33,632 bases of DNA, taken from the NCBI RefSeq assembly GCF_005893125.1, contig NZ_VCJS01000138.1:1-33632 (forward strand). The letters are read 5' to 3'. A program made the translations under genes and the position numbers. Origin of the DNA: Nonomuraea basaltis. Its GTDB lineage: Bacteria; Actinomycetota; Actinomycetes; Streptosporangiales; Streptosporangiaceae. Under the pieces are notes generated by a model. That model was not told the DNA's origin and did no database searches. It saw only the letters and a program-made list of their open reading frames with translations. Positions 26,079 to 33,543 of this stretch are shown here, piece by piece. Numbering within the stretch: the first letter of the stretch is position 1; every line of letters begins with the position of its first letter.

Positions 26079-27146
26079 TCAGTGCTCCTCGGCCACCTGC
26101 GGAGGCAGGTGGAGGCCCGTACCCGCCGTGCATCCGCACACGTCGGGGTCGAACCCCGACGTCCCGGCGATGTCGCGGAACAGTCCGGCGCCGGGCGAGA
26201 GCCCCAGCAGCGCGTCGGCCGCCAGGACGGCGGCGGCGGCCGTGTACCCGGAGCGCTCGTGCGGGAAGTGCCTGCGGTTGGCGAACTGCCATCCCGTCCA
26301 GTACGAGCCGTCCTCGTGCCGCAGGTGCTGCATGTCGGCGAACAGCGCGACCGCCCGCTCCCGGTCTCCCAGCGCGTCCAGCGCCAGCACCAGCTCGCAC
26401 GTCTCGGCCCCGGTCACCCAGGGCTGGTCGGACACGCACCGGATGCCGAGCCCCGGCACCACGAACGTGGCCCACTCCCGCTCCAGCAGCTCGTACGCCT
26501 GCCGCCCGCGTACCGCGCCGCCGAGCACGGGGTAGTACCAGTCCATCGAGAAGCGGCTCTTGTCGGCGAACGCCTCGGGATGCGCCGCCAGGACGTGCGC
26601 CAGCCGGTCGGCGGCCAGCTCCCAGTGCGGCTGCGGGTCGCCCAGGTGGTCCGCGAGCCGCACGCCGCAGCGGAGACCTTGGTGGATGGAGGAGCAGCCG
26701 GTGAGCAGCGCGTACGTCGAGCTCCTGCCCTGCGCGTCGCGCTCCCAGACGATCTCGCCCCGCTCGGTCTGGAGCCCGGCCACGTAGTCGAGCGCGGCCT
26801 TGACCATGGGCCAGCTCTGCTCGGTGAAGGCCTGGTCGCCGGTGATGAGATGGTGGTGCCAGACGCCGGCGGCGACGTAGGCGGCGTGGTTGGTCTCGCC
26901 GCCCAGCTCGGCGGGCACGCCGTCGACCAGCTTCATCGGCCAGGAGCCGTCGGCGCGCTGGTGGCGGGCCAGCCACGCGTACCCGCGCCGTACCGGCTCA
27001 TCGAGACCCGCGACGGACATCGCCATCAGGCACTCGACGTGGTTCCACGCGTCGACGTGCCCCTCCGGCCACGGAACGCCGCCGTCCTCCTGCTGGATCG
27101 CCGCGATGCTCTCGGCCGTCCGCACGACCTCCGTGCGGGAGATCAT
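26079..27146 (-). CDS. Prenyltransferase/terpenoid cyclase-fold (alpha/alpha barrel) protein
   Basis: This 355-residue protein is annotated in related genomes as prenyltransferase or squalene-oxidase-repeat protein. It has repeating helical hairpins with the sequence mark I-x-x-Q-x-x-D-G-G/S-W: IAAIQQEDGGVPW (14-26) and YAWLARHQRADGSWP (56-70), and a later copy DMQHLRHEDGSYWTGW. This indicates an alpha/alpha barrel like terpenoid cyclases or family 15 glycosidases. The DDxD or DxDD motif of true cyclases is not seen, so catalysis as a cyclase is doubtful. The end carries a cysteine pair (DVCGCTAG). The ATG at 27146 overlaps the methyltransferase stop (ATGA), so it is the third coupled gene after the GT4 glycosyltransferase and methyltransferase genes. 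Its role may be handling of an isoprenoid or sugar substrate. Confidence 0.8.
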   Translation of the reverse strand: MISRTEVVRTAESIAAIQQEDGGVPWPEGHVDAWNHVECLMAMSVAGLDEPVRRGYAWLARHQRADGSWPMKLVDGVPAELGGETNHAAYVAAGVWHHHLITGDQAFTEQSWPMVKAALDYVAGLQTERGEIVWERDAQGRSSTYALLTGCSSIHQGLRCGVRLADHLGDPQPHWELAADRLAHVLAAHPEAFADKSRFSMDWYYPVLGGAVRGRQAYELLEREWATFVVPGLGIRCVSDQPWVTGAETCELVLALDALGDRERAVALFADMQHLRHEDGSYWTGWQFANRRHFPHERSGYTAAAAVLAADALLGLSPGAGLFRDIAGTSGFDPDVCGCTAGTGLHLPPQVAEEH

Positions 27147-27853
27147 GGCTTCCTGACGTAGAGGACCACGCTCTTGCCGATGACCGGGTTGAGCACGGCC
27201 TCGGCGATCCTGGTCGCGGCCGGGCGCTTCATGATGTCCCAGACCAGCAGCTCGTGGTACGCCTTCGCGAGCGGGTGGTCGTCGTTGTCGACGCCGACCG
27301 CGCATTTGATCCACCAGTAAGGGGAATGCAGCCCGTGGGCGTGGTGGTGCGGGCCGATCTCGAAGCCGGTGGACTTCAGCTTGGCGGACAGCTCGGCCAG
27401 CGTGTAGATCCGCACGTGCCCGCCGGGGGCCGTGTGGTAGCCCTCGTCCAGTGCCCAGCAGATCCGCTCGGGCAGGAAGCTCGGCACGGTGATCGCGGCC
27501 GTGCCGCCGGGCTTGAGGACGCGGAAGATCTCCCGCATGGCGGTCATGTCGTCGGGGATGTGCTCCAGCACCTCGGCCGCGATGACCCGGTCGAAGCCGC
27601 CGTCCTCGAACGGCATCTCGAGCGCCGTGCCCTGGACGGTCTGGCCAGCGGCGCCGGGCGGCACCTCGCCCGCCTTGTCCATCGCCGCGAACATGGCCGC
27701 CACGTTGTCCAGCTCCGACTGGTCCATGTCGAACGCGGTCACGTCCGCGCCGCGGCGCAGCACCTCGAAGGCGTGCCTGCCGCCGCCGCAGCCCAGGTCG
27801 AGCACGCGCACGCCGGGGCCGACGGGAAGCCGGGCGAAGTCCACGGTCAGCAC
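27143..27853 (-). CDS. Class I SAM-dependent methyltransferase
   Basis: This 236-residue methyltransferase has the classic SAM motif VLDLGCGGGRHAFEVLRRG (GCGGG at 21-25), D42 on the second strand (VTAFDMDQSE), the motif after the fourth strand FDRVIAAEVLEHIPDD, and LKPGGTAAITVP. It is of the Methyltransf_11/25 type. After the core there is a histidine-rich segment (GPHHHAHGLHSPYWW) that could take part in substrate binding. The start is GTG 27853 with AAGGAG on the minus strand about 9 nt upstream. It lies 13 bp after the GT4 gene and overlaps the prenyltransferase-like gene by 4 bp. It probably acts on the same product as these partners; a methylated glycoside or lipid is a reasonable guess. 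Confidence 0.9.
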   Translation of the reverse strand: MLTVDFARLPVGPGVRVLDLGCGGGRHAFEVLRRGADVTAFDMDQSELDNVAAMFAAMDKAGEVPPGAAGQTVQGTALEMPFEDGGFDRVIAAEVLEHIPDDMTAMREIFRVLKPGGTAAITVPSFLPERICWALDEGYHTAPGGHVRIYTLAELSAKLKSTGFEIGPHHHAHGLHSPYWWIKCAVGVDNDDHPLAKAYHELLVWDIMKRPAATRIAEAVLNPVIGKSVVLYVRKP

Positions 27854-27866
27854 TGGTCGCTTCTCC

Positions 27867-29111
27867 TTATTTCCGATGGGCCGCGATGGCCTCGTGGTAG
27901 GCCTCTACGGTCCGCTTGGCCACGACGCGCCAGGTGTAGCGCTCCATGACGCGGTCGTATCCCGCCTTGGCCACCCGTTCGCGCTCCTCAGGCGAGTCGT
28001 GCAGGCGGCGCAGCACCGCGGCCAGCTCCTCGGCGTCGCCCGGCGGGACCTGGACGGCCGCGTCGCCCACGACCTCCGGCAGGGCGCCCGTGCGGCTGGC
28101 CACCAGGGGCGTGCCACAGGCCATGTGCTCGACGGCGGGCAGCGAGAACCCCTCGTACAGCGAGGGCACGACCGAGATCTCGGAGGTGGCGATCAGCTCG
28201 CCCAGCTCGTCGTCGGAGATGCCGTGCACGAACCGCACCCGGTCCTGCAGCGACAGCTCCTGCACGAGTTGCTCGGTCGGGCCGCCAGGGGTGGGCTTGC
28301 TGACGACGGTGAGGTGCACGTCGCGTTCGGTGGCCAGCTTGGCCACGGCGCGCAGCAGCGTCGAGACGCCCTTCATCGGGGAGTCGGCGCTGGCGACCGC
28401 CACGATCGAGCCCTTGCGCTTCGGCTTGTCCGGGCGCGGGTGGAAATAGCGGGTGTCCACGCCGAGGGGGATCAGCCGCATGTTGGCCTGGGGGACGTTG
28501 AAGTCGCGGTGGATGTCGGCCAGGGAGGATTCGCTGACGGTCAGGATCGGGCTCAACCGGGGCGCGACGCGCGACTGCATCTTCACGAACCCGTACCAGC
28601 GGCGCATGGTCAGCTTCTTCGCGCCCTTGGCGGCCTCGAGCTCGATGCGGCGGTCCACGCTGATCGGGTGGTGGATGGTGCCGACCACGGGGAACAGCTT
28701 CTGGATGCCGAGCAGGCCGTACCCGAGCGTCTGGTTGTCCTGCACGACGTCGAAGTCGCCGAGCCGCTTCTTCAGCTCGCGGTAGGCGCGCAGCGTGAAC
28801 GTCAGCGGCTCGGGGAAGCCCGCCGTCCACATCGTGCCGACCTCGAGCCAGTCGATCCAGTCGCGGTATTCGTGCAGCTTGGGCGTTCTGAACGGGTCCT
28901 CGTCGCGGTAGAGGTCGAGGCTGGGCACCTCGCGGAGGATGACGCCGTCGTCGAGCTCGGGGTAGGGCTGGCCGGAGAACACCTCGACGTGGTGTCCAAG
29001 CGCGACCAGCTCGCGGCTCAAGTGGCGGAGATAGACGCCCTGACCGCCACAGGTGGGCTTGCTGCGGTAGGACAGCAGCGCGATCCGCAGCGTTCGCTCC
29101 CGCACGGACAC
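27867..29111 (-). CDS. Glycosyltransferase family 4 protein
   Basis: This 414-residue glycosyltransferase has a GT-B fold. The N-terminal acceptor domain begins IALLSYRSKPTCGGQGVYLRHLSREL, with the glycine-rich loop at 22-25. The C-terminal donor domain has the E-x7-E motif YEGFSLPAVEHMACG (E320 and E328) followed by PLVASRTGALPEVV, the retaining GT4 pattern. It should transfer a sugar from a nucleotide-sugar or phospholipid-sugar to an unknown acceptor. There is no membrane segment. The start is GTG 29111, preceded by AAAGGGG. It opens a minus-strand operon with a methyltransferase and a prenyltransferase-like protein. The GDP-mannose dehydratase gene that diverges from it could supply GDP-deoxysugar precursors, so both may belong to one pathway. 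Confidence 0.92.
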   Translation of the reverse strand: MSVRERTLRIALLSYRSKPTCGGQGVYLRHLSRELVALGHHVEVFSGQPYPELDDGVILREVPSLDLYRDEDPFRTPKLHEYRDWIDWLEVGTMWTAGFPEPLTFTLRAYRELKKRLGDFDVVQDNQTLGYGLLGIQKLFPVVGTIHHPISVDRRIELEAAKGAKKLTMRRWYGFVKMQSRVAPRLSPILTVSESSLADIHRDFNVPQANMRLIPLGVDTRYFHPRPDKPKRKGSIVAVASADSPMKGVSTLLRAVAKLATERDVHLTVVSKPTPGGPTEQLVQELSLQDRVRFVHGISDDELGELIATSEISVVPSLYEGFSLPAVEHMACGTPLVASRTGALPEVVGDAAVQVPPGDAEELAAVLRRLHDSPEERERVAKAGYDRVMERYTWRVVAKRTVEAYHEAIAAHRK

Positions 29112-29277
29112 CCCTTTCTCGGCCCGTAGGCATCCGATCTTCGCCAGTAGCAGCAGAGATCGTGAATGATGACCTTAGCCCGAGAAGGCTACCATTCGGT
29201 AGGTCGCCTGGAATTGTTCACATTGGCGCCCGTACGCCGTGCGAACTGCGACGTTGCTGTAACCGAGCGTGGTTCGG

Positions 29278-29291
29278 TGGAACACGTTCTA
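29278..29291. promoter_or_regulatory. KstR-type operator in the GT4/gmd intergenic region
   Basis: TGGAACACGTTCTA matches TNNAACNNGTTNNA exactly and is nearly palindromic (five of six arm bases). It lies in the 293-bp gap between the divergent GT4 gene (29111) and gmd (29405). GGTTCGGTGG occurs at 29271-29280, next to the motif, and again at 29348-29357. I could not fix promoters on either side. No gene is visible in this gap. Confidence 0.5.
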
Positions 29292-29404
29292 GGCGGCTTG
29301 ATGCCCTTCTAGCCGCATAGCTGTACATTCGCGTCCCAAAGGGATGCGGTTCGGTGGGCCGCGTCCAGCGGGCCACCGCAGGTAGCAATAAGTTGGAGGA
29401 ACCC

Positions 29405-30433
29405 TTGGCCAGGCGCGCTCTGATCACCGGCATCACCGGCCAGGACGGTTCCTACTTGGCGGAGCACCTGCTCGAGCAGGGGTACGAAGTCTGGGGGCTG
29501 GCGCGGGGGCAGGCGAACCCGCGCGTGTCCCGGATGCGCAGGCTGCTCTCCGACGTGCAGGTGGTGCGGGGCGATCTGCTGGACCAGGGGTCGCTGATCT
29601 CGGCGGTGGAACGGGTTCAGCCGGACGAGGTGTACAACCTGGGCGCGATCTCGTTCGTCCCCATGTCGTGGGAGCAGGCCGAGCTCACGGCCGAGGTGAC
29701 CGGGATGGGCGTGCTGCGCATGCTGGAGGCGATCCGCGTGTGCTCTGGTGTGTCGCGGGGCGGGGGTTCCGGTGCTTCCGGACCAATCCGCTTTTATCAG
29801 GCTTCGTCGTCCGAGATGTTCGGCCAGGTCAGCGAGACCCCGCAGAACGAGCGCACCGCCTTCCACCCGCGCTCGCCGTACGGGGTCGCCAAGGCGTACG
29901 GGCACTTCCTCACCCAGAACTACCGCGAGTCGTACGGCATGTTCGCCGTGTCCGGGATCCTGTTCAACCACGAGTCGCCGCGCCGCGGCGCCGAGTTCGT
30001 CACCAGGAAGGTGTCGCTCGGGGTGGCCAGGATCAAGCTCGGGCTGGCCTCGGAGCTGCGGCTGGGCAACCTGGAGGCCAGGCGGGACTGGGGGTTCGCG
30101 GGGGACTACGTGAAGGCCATGCACCTCATGCTGCAGGCCGCCAACCCCGAGGACTACGTGATCGGCACCGGGCGGATGAAGTCGGTCAAGGAGCTGGTGG
30201 CGGCGGCGTTCAGCGCGGCGGGGCTGGACTGGGAGCGGTACGTGGTGACCGACCAGACCCTGCACCGGCCGGCCGAGGTGGACCTGCTGTGCGCCGATCC
30301 GAAGAAGGCGCGTGCGCAGCTGGGGTGGGAGCCGCAGGTTGCGTTCGACGAACTGGTCGCGACGATGGTCGAGGCCGATCTTCGCCTGCTCTCCGACGGC
30401 GGCGACCCCCATGAAGACAGTTCTTGGCCCTAG
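29405..30433 (+). CDS. gmd: GDP-mannose 4,6-dehydratase
   Basis: This 342-residue extended short-chain dehydrogenase converts GDP-D-mannose to GDP-4-keto-6-deoxymannose, the precursor of fucose, rhamnose and perosamine-type sugars. The NADP-binding motif is TGITGQDGSYLAEHLL (8-23). The catalytic region has YQASSSEMFG and SPYGVAK, with the Y-x3-K pair. NHESPRRGAEFVTRK and DWGFAGDYVKAMHLMLQ are the usual GDP-sugar contacts. A short Gly/Ser-rich insertion (GVSRGGGSGASG) precedes the FYQASS strand. I chose TTG 29405 because GGAGGA at 29395-29400 fits and the protein then opens just before the first strand. The frame could extend to 29354 without support. No later GDP-deoxysugar enzyme is visible here. 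Confidence 0.93.
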   Translation: MARRALITGITGQDGSYLAEHLLEQGYEVWGLARGQANPRVSRMRRLLSDVQVVRGDLLDQGSLISAVERVQPDEVYNLGAISFVPMSWEQAELTAEVTGMGVLRMLEAIRVCSGVSRGGGSGASGPIRFYQASSSEMFGQVSETPQNERTAFHPRSPYGVAKAYGHFLTQNYRESYGMFAVSGILFNHESPRRGAEFVTRKVSLGVARIKLGLASELRLGNLEARRDWGFAGDYVKAMHLMLQAANPEDYVIGTGRMKSVKELVAAAFSAAGLDWERYVVTDQTLHRPAEVDLLCADPKKARAQLGWEPQVAFDELVATMVEADLRLLSDGGDPHEDSSWP

Positions 30434-30466
30434 ATCAAACCATTTTCTTTACGCGTTGCCGTGGTC

Positions 30467-30487
30467 AGCCAACCGTCGTTGTTGGCT
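30467..30487. terminator. Weak hairpin after gmd
   Basis: AGCCAAC (30467-30473) pairs with GTTGGCT (30481-30487) around a 7-nt loop, between the convergent ends of gmd and the AraC-type gene. A 12-bp palindrome CTGACCGGTCAG (30512-30523) lies over the AraC gene stop. Either may help terminate transcription. Confidence 0.45.
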
Positions 30488-30519
30488 TGCGTCTGTCCAG
30501 GGGAACGGCCGCTGACCGG

Positions 30520-31401
30520 TCAGTGGCGCGCCGCCGTTACGGTGCGCGCGGGCACCGGGCTCCGTGGCCAGGGCTTGGCTGTCGTCGCCTGGCGGTAGGC
30601 GCCTGGGGTGAGGCCGAAATACCTCGTGAACCAGCGGGTCAGGTGGCTCTGGTCGGCGAAGCCCGTTGCTGAGGCGGCCTCGCTGATCGGGGTGCCGGTG
30701 GCTATCAGGGTTTTGGCCGTTCTCAGGCGGAGCTGGCGTTGGTAGTCGCTTGGCGGGAGGCCGTACTCCGTTTGGAAAGCTCGGTAGACGGCGTAGCGGC
30801 TGGTGCCCGTGTGTCTCGCCAGGTCGTCGATCGTGAGGTCGTCCTCGATGCGGTCGTGGAGGAGTTGCCTGGCGTGGCTGGCCACCCTTGTTGACCTGCT
30901 TGGTCTGTTCGGAGCCATGAGCGGCTTTGTGGATGCTCGGTGTGTGATGCGGGCGATCGTCGCTGTGAGGAGCTCGTCGCGGCGCAGGGACGTCGTGTCG
31001 CCGTTCAGGAGGGCCGCGTGGAGGGCGCGTAGGGCGGACGCCAGGGCGGGGTCGTCGAGTACCGGGGCGGTGAAGAGCGGGAGGCCCTTGTGGTGGCCCG
31101 TCGCGTCTGCCAGGGCGTCTGTCACCAGTTCGGGGCCGATGTGGACGATCCGGTACGTGAAGCCGAGCGGGTTCGCCGGGTGGCCGTCGTGGGGGTCGTC
31201 CGGGTTGAAGGCCATGACCATGCCCGCCGCGCTCGTGTGCGCCGAGCCCCGGCAGGTGAACGACTGGGCACCGGTCTCCGTCACGCCGAAGGAGTAGGTC
31301 TCGTGGCTGTGCCGGTGGTAGACGTGCCGCTCGAAATGGGCGTGCATGGCCTCGAGCGGCCGGTCGGGCGACCGCCAGTATCGGGACCAGTCATGCGGCA
31401 T
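30520..31401 (-). CDS. AraC family transcriptional regulator
   Basis: This 293-residue regulator has an N-terminal cupin sensor domain with HFERHVYHRHSHETYSFGVTE (22-42) and a C-terminal double helix-turn-helix. The latter includes DLTIDDLARHTGTSRYAVYRAFQTEYGLPPSDYQRQLRLRTAKTLI and a second part SEAASATGFADQSHLTRWFTRYFGLTPGAYR, which is the AraC signature. It probably activates the divergent DUF2000 gene, whose start is 84 bp away, in response to a small ligand. I chose ATG 31401 because family members open with a D-W-x-x-Y-W segment; GTG 31440 is in frame but lacks support. Such AraC/DUF2000 neighbour pairs are common in actinobacteria as I recall. Confidence 0.9.
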   Translation of the reverse strand: MPHDWSRYWRSPDRPLEAMHAHFERHVYHRHSHETYSFGVTETGAQSFTCRGSAHTSAAGMVMAFNPDDPHDGHPANPLGFTYRIVHIGPELVTDALADATGHHKGLPLFTAPVLDDPALASALRALHAALLNGDTTSLRRDELLTATIARITHRASTKPLMAPNRPSRSTRVASHARQLLHDRIEDDLTIDDLARHTGTSRYAVYRAFQTEYGLPPSDYQRQLRLRTAKTLIATGTPISEAASATGFADQSHLTRWFTRYFGLTPGAYRQATTAKPWPRSPVPARTVTAARH

Positions 31402-31485
31402 CTCTCCATTGTCGTTGACAAGGAGGCTTGCGGCCCGCACGAGCGTTCAAGACCCCGGCGGGCCCGGGAGTGAAGACTTGCCGCC

Positions 31486-31896
31486 ATGCGTTTCGACACC
31501 AAGATCGGCATTGTGGTCCGCGCGGACCTGGCCGCATGGCAGCAGCTCAACGTCACCGCCTTCCTTGCCGGCGCGGTGGCGGGCGGGGTGGCGGAGACCA
31601 TGGGGGAGCCGTACGAGGACGGGTCGGGCAACTCCTACCTGCCGATGTTCCGGCAGCCCGTGCTGGTCTACGTGGGGGAGCTGGAGGAGTTGCGGGTCGT
31701 TCGCGAGAAGGCGGTGGCCCGGGGGATGGATGTGGCCGTCTACATCGAGGAGATGTTCAAGACGGGCCACGATGCGGACAACCGGGCGGCTGTGCGGGCT
31801 GTGGAGGCCGATGAGCTGGGGCTGGTGGGGGTGGCGGTCTATGGGGGAAGGAACGGCGTGGACAAGGTACTGAAGGGCCTCAGTCTGTATCCTTGA
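31486..31896 (+). CDS. DUF2000 family protein
   Basis: This 136-residue protein matches DUF2000 by its opening KIGIVVRADLAAWQQLNVTAFLAGAVAGG and the central QPVLVYVGELEELRVVREKA. The fold resembles peptidyl-tRNA hydrolase PTH2, but no activity is established for DUF2000 members. The late segment LGLVGVAVYGGRNGVDKVLKGL is also conserved. The gene diverges from the AraC regulator and is probably its target. TTGACA at 31418-31423 lies about 60 bp upstream but without a good -10. The start at ATG 31486 gives the usual length. It ends 69 bp before the convergent end of the Fic gene. Confidence 0.85.
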   Translation: MRFDTKIGIVVRADLAAWQQLNVTAFLAGAVAGGVAETMGEPYEDGSGNSYLPMFRQPVLVYVGELEELRVVREKAVARGMDVAVYIEEMFKTGHDADNRAAVRAVEADELGLVGVAVYGGRNGVDKVLKGLSLYP

Positions 31897-31965
31897 GCCC
31901 GAGCCCCCGTACCCACAGAGCCCAGTGTTCAAGCGGGCACTCCAGGCGAGAAACAGGTGGGTCGC

Positions 31966-33261
31966 TCACTTCTGCGGCCGGGCCGGTACAAAACGTTTCG
32001 GAGGACTCTCCCGAGTATCCCAGCGTGTGCTCGCAAGTCGGCGCTCGGTAAGGGTGAGGAGATCGAAGACCTCGCGTGCCAGATATCCTCTGGTGTTTCT
32101 CTCGACCTGCTTGGGATGAAGGATGCCCGCACCCGACAGTTCCTCCAATGCCTGTCGTGCAGCGGGATGTGTGACCGAGAGCAAGCATTGCAGGGTGCGA
32201 GCGGTGACGAGCGGCACCGCGGGCAGCAAGTCCAACAACCGCGCAACCGCCGAATTCTCCCGGGGAATCGGCCGCATGCCCTGCGACTCACGGAAATTGC
32301 GGTGCCGAGCCAACCATTCCTCATGGAGTTGACTCAGTTCGTCGGCAAATCTCTCAGCCTGCTCGACCGCCGTGGTGGTGGCGGCGAGGAACACGCGCAG
32401 CCATCCGTTGAGCCCTTGCTCCGCCTCCGCCGATCGTGGATCTCCGGCGTGTCTGTACGCCGTCAGGCCGTCAATGTAAGCGTCCGACCGCGTGAGGAGC
32501 ACAAGGCTGATCGGGAGGATCGCATGGCGTGTGAGACCGCGTCGGGCCAGAACGGTGTGAATCAAGGCACGACCGACCCGGCCATTGCCATCGGTGAAGG
32601 GATGGATGGTCTCGAATTGCGCATGTGTCACCGCCGCCTGGATAAGGGGCGCGTGTTCCGCTGAGTTGATGTAGGACAAGAGGTCGTCCATGAGTGGACG
32701 AACGTGCTCGGGAGGCGGCGGAACGAATTCGGCGTCGAGGGGATGCCAATCTCCTCCGCCGACCCAGTTCTGCACCCCACGGAGTCCGTGATGCTTTTCC
32801 TCCGGCAGGAGAGCAGTGTGCAGGGCGAGGACGTCGGCGACGGAGACCGCTTCGACCGCGACGAGGTCGGTAACCGCCTGCCGCAGTGCCGTAACGTTGT
32901 TGGCGACCAGTGCTGCCGTCGCCGTGAAGCCCTTCGAAACTCCCGTGTCATGCGCTGCCAACTCTGCCAGCGCCACCTGCTGCGGAGAAGTCTGCAAACC
33001 CTCTATGCGAGATGAGGCGATCGCCTCTGAACGGAGAAGGAACCGGGCCAGAGCGTCCACGCCATGACTGGCGGAGTGCGTGGCAAGGCGTCGCACGAGT
33101 CCTTCTGCCTTGGCGGTTTCCAGGGCGACATCCGGCGACACAACGAGACTCCCGCCAATCAGTGGGTCGGGCACATAGGCACGGTAGGTCCCGCCACGTC
33201 TGTCCCGTCGACTGGGCGCATGCCATGCCGCAGGCCACATCAGCTCAAGGTGCGTCGCCAC
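31966..33261 (-). CDS. Fic family AMPylase-type protein with N-terminal inhibitory motif and C-terminal winged helix
   Basis: This 431-residue protein carries the full Fic motif HPFTDGNGRVGR (220-231), so it should transfer AMP or another nucleotide moiety from a nucleotide to a hydroxyl of a target protein. The inhibitory helix motif S-x3-E-G is present before it: S83, E87 and G88 in IASSRIEGLQ. This makes it a class II Fic protein that restrains itself without a separate antitoxin. The C-terminal part (about 345-405) is a winged helix (LVTARTLQCLLSVTHPAARQALEELSGAGILHPK), suggesting DNA binding. The start is GTG 33261. A four-copy repeat array lies directly upstream and overlaps the promoter zone, so the protein may control its own gene. 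Target proteins are unknown. Confidence 0.92.
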   Translation of the reverse strand: MATHLELMWPAAWHAPSRRDRRGGTYRAYVPDPLIGGSLVVSPDVALETAKAEGLVRRLATHSASHGVDALARFLLRSEAIASSRIEGLQTSPQQVALAELAAHDTGVSKGFTATAALVANNVTALRQAVTDLVAVEAVSVADVLALHTALLPEEKHHGLRGVQNWVGGGDWHPLDAEFVPPPPEHVRPLMDDLLSYINSAEHAPLIQAAVTHAQFETIHPFTDGNGRVGRALIHTVLARRGLTRHAILPISLVLLTRSDAYIDGLTAYRHAGDPRSAEAEQGLNGWLRVFLAATTTAVEQAERFADELSQLHEEWLARHRNFRESQGMRPIPRENSAVARLLDLLPAVPLVTARTLQCLLSVTHPAARQALEELSGAGILHPKQVERNTRGYLAREVFDLLTLTERRLASTRWDTRESPPKRFVPARPQK

Positions 33262-33266
33262 AACGG

Positions 33267-33345
33267 CTTATCCTTTCACGCGCCCCACGTTGATGAAAGG
33301 ATAAACCTTATCCTTTCACCGTCGTGGCTGGCGTGAAAGGATAAG
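33267..33345. repeat. Four-copy inverted repeat array at the Fic promoter
   Basis: Four 11-bp copies alternate in orientation: TTATCCTTTCA (33268-33278), TGAAAGGATAA (33294-33304), TTATCCTTTCA (33308-33318), TGAAAGGATAA (33334-33344). The starts repeat with a period of 40 bp. The inner pair forms an 11-bp hairpin with a 3-nt loop. The outer pair extends to a 15-bp perfect inverted repeat (CTTATCCTTTCACGC with GCGTGAAAGGATAAG). GATAAG on the minus strand (33267-33272), 5 nt before GTG 33261, may be the -10 box. An operator array bound by the Fic winged helix is the simplest reading. Confidence 0.8.
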
Positions 33346-33543
33346 GCGCATCCGGGACGCCCTGCCAGACCTCAAGCCAGAGTTGCCGGCACAGTAGATC
33401 AGAAGGTGTCACAGGCCACCCGCGATCGGGGTACCGGTCTCCTTCGCGGTCAGGTACGGCCGTACGTCATGCGCGCGACCCGTTGTGGACGAGCAAGTCT
33501 GTGAGATCGCCCCCGAACACCGGCGCTAGCTGGGAGCTGATGC
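33346..33543. other. Non-coding interval
   Basis: About 200 bp between the Fic repeat array and the P450 3' end hold no gene I can support. The only symmetric element I see is a 12-bp palindrome GTACGGCCGTAC (33454-33465). No transposon end or RNA gene is recognisable. Confidence 0.5.

Noticed and set aside
25273..26976. Minus-strand open frame joining parts of the prenyltransferase-like and DUF1702 genes
   Set aside because: It is out of frame with both. The product is Arg/Ala-rich without family features. I considered a frameshifted fusion but both neighbouring genes are intact.
24939..29111. Complete terpene or enediyne biosynthetic cluster
   Set aside because: The prenyltransferase-like protein lacks cyclase motifs and no polyketide synthase or prenyl diphosphate synthase is present, so naming a product class would be unsupported.
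33267..33345. CRISPR-like array at the Fic promoter
   Set aside because: There are only four 11-bp copies in alternating orientation with spacings of 3 and 15 bp. CRISPR repeats are longer and point the same way.
33454..33465. GTACGGCCGTAC palindrome as a site-specific recombination or attachment site
   Set aside because: It is an isolated 12-bp palindrome without integrase gene, flanking repeats or RNA gene; chance is enough in this sequence type.
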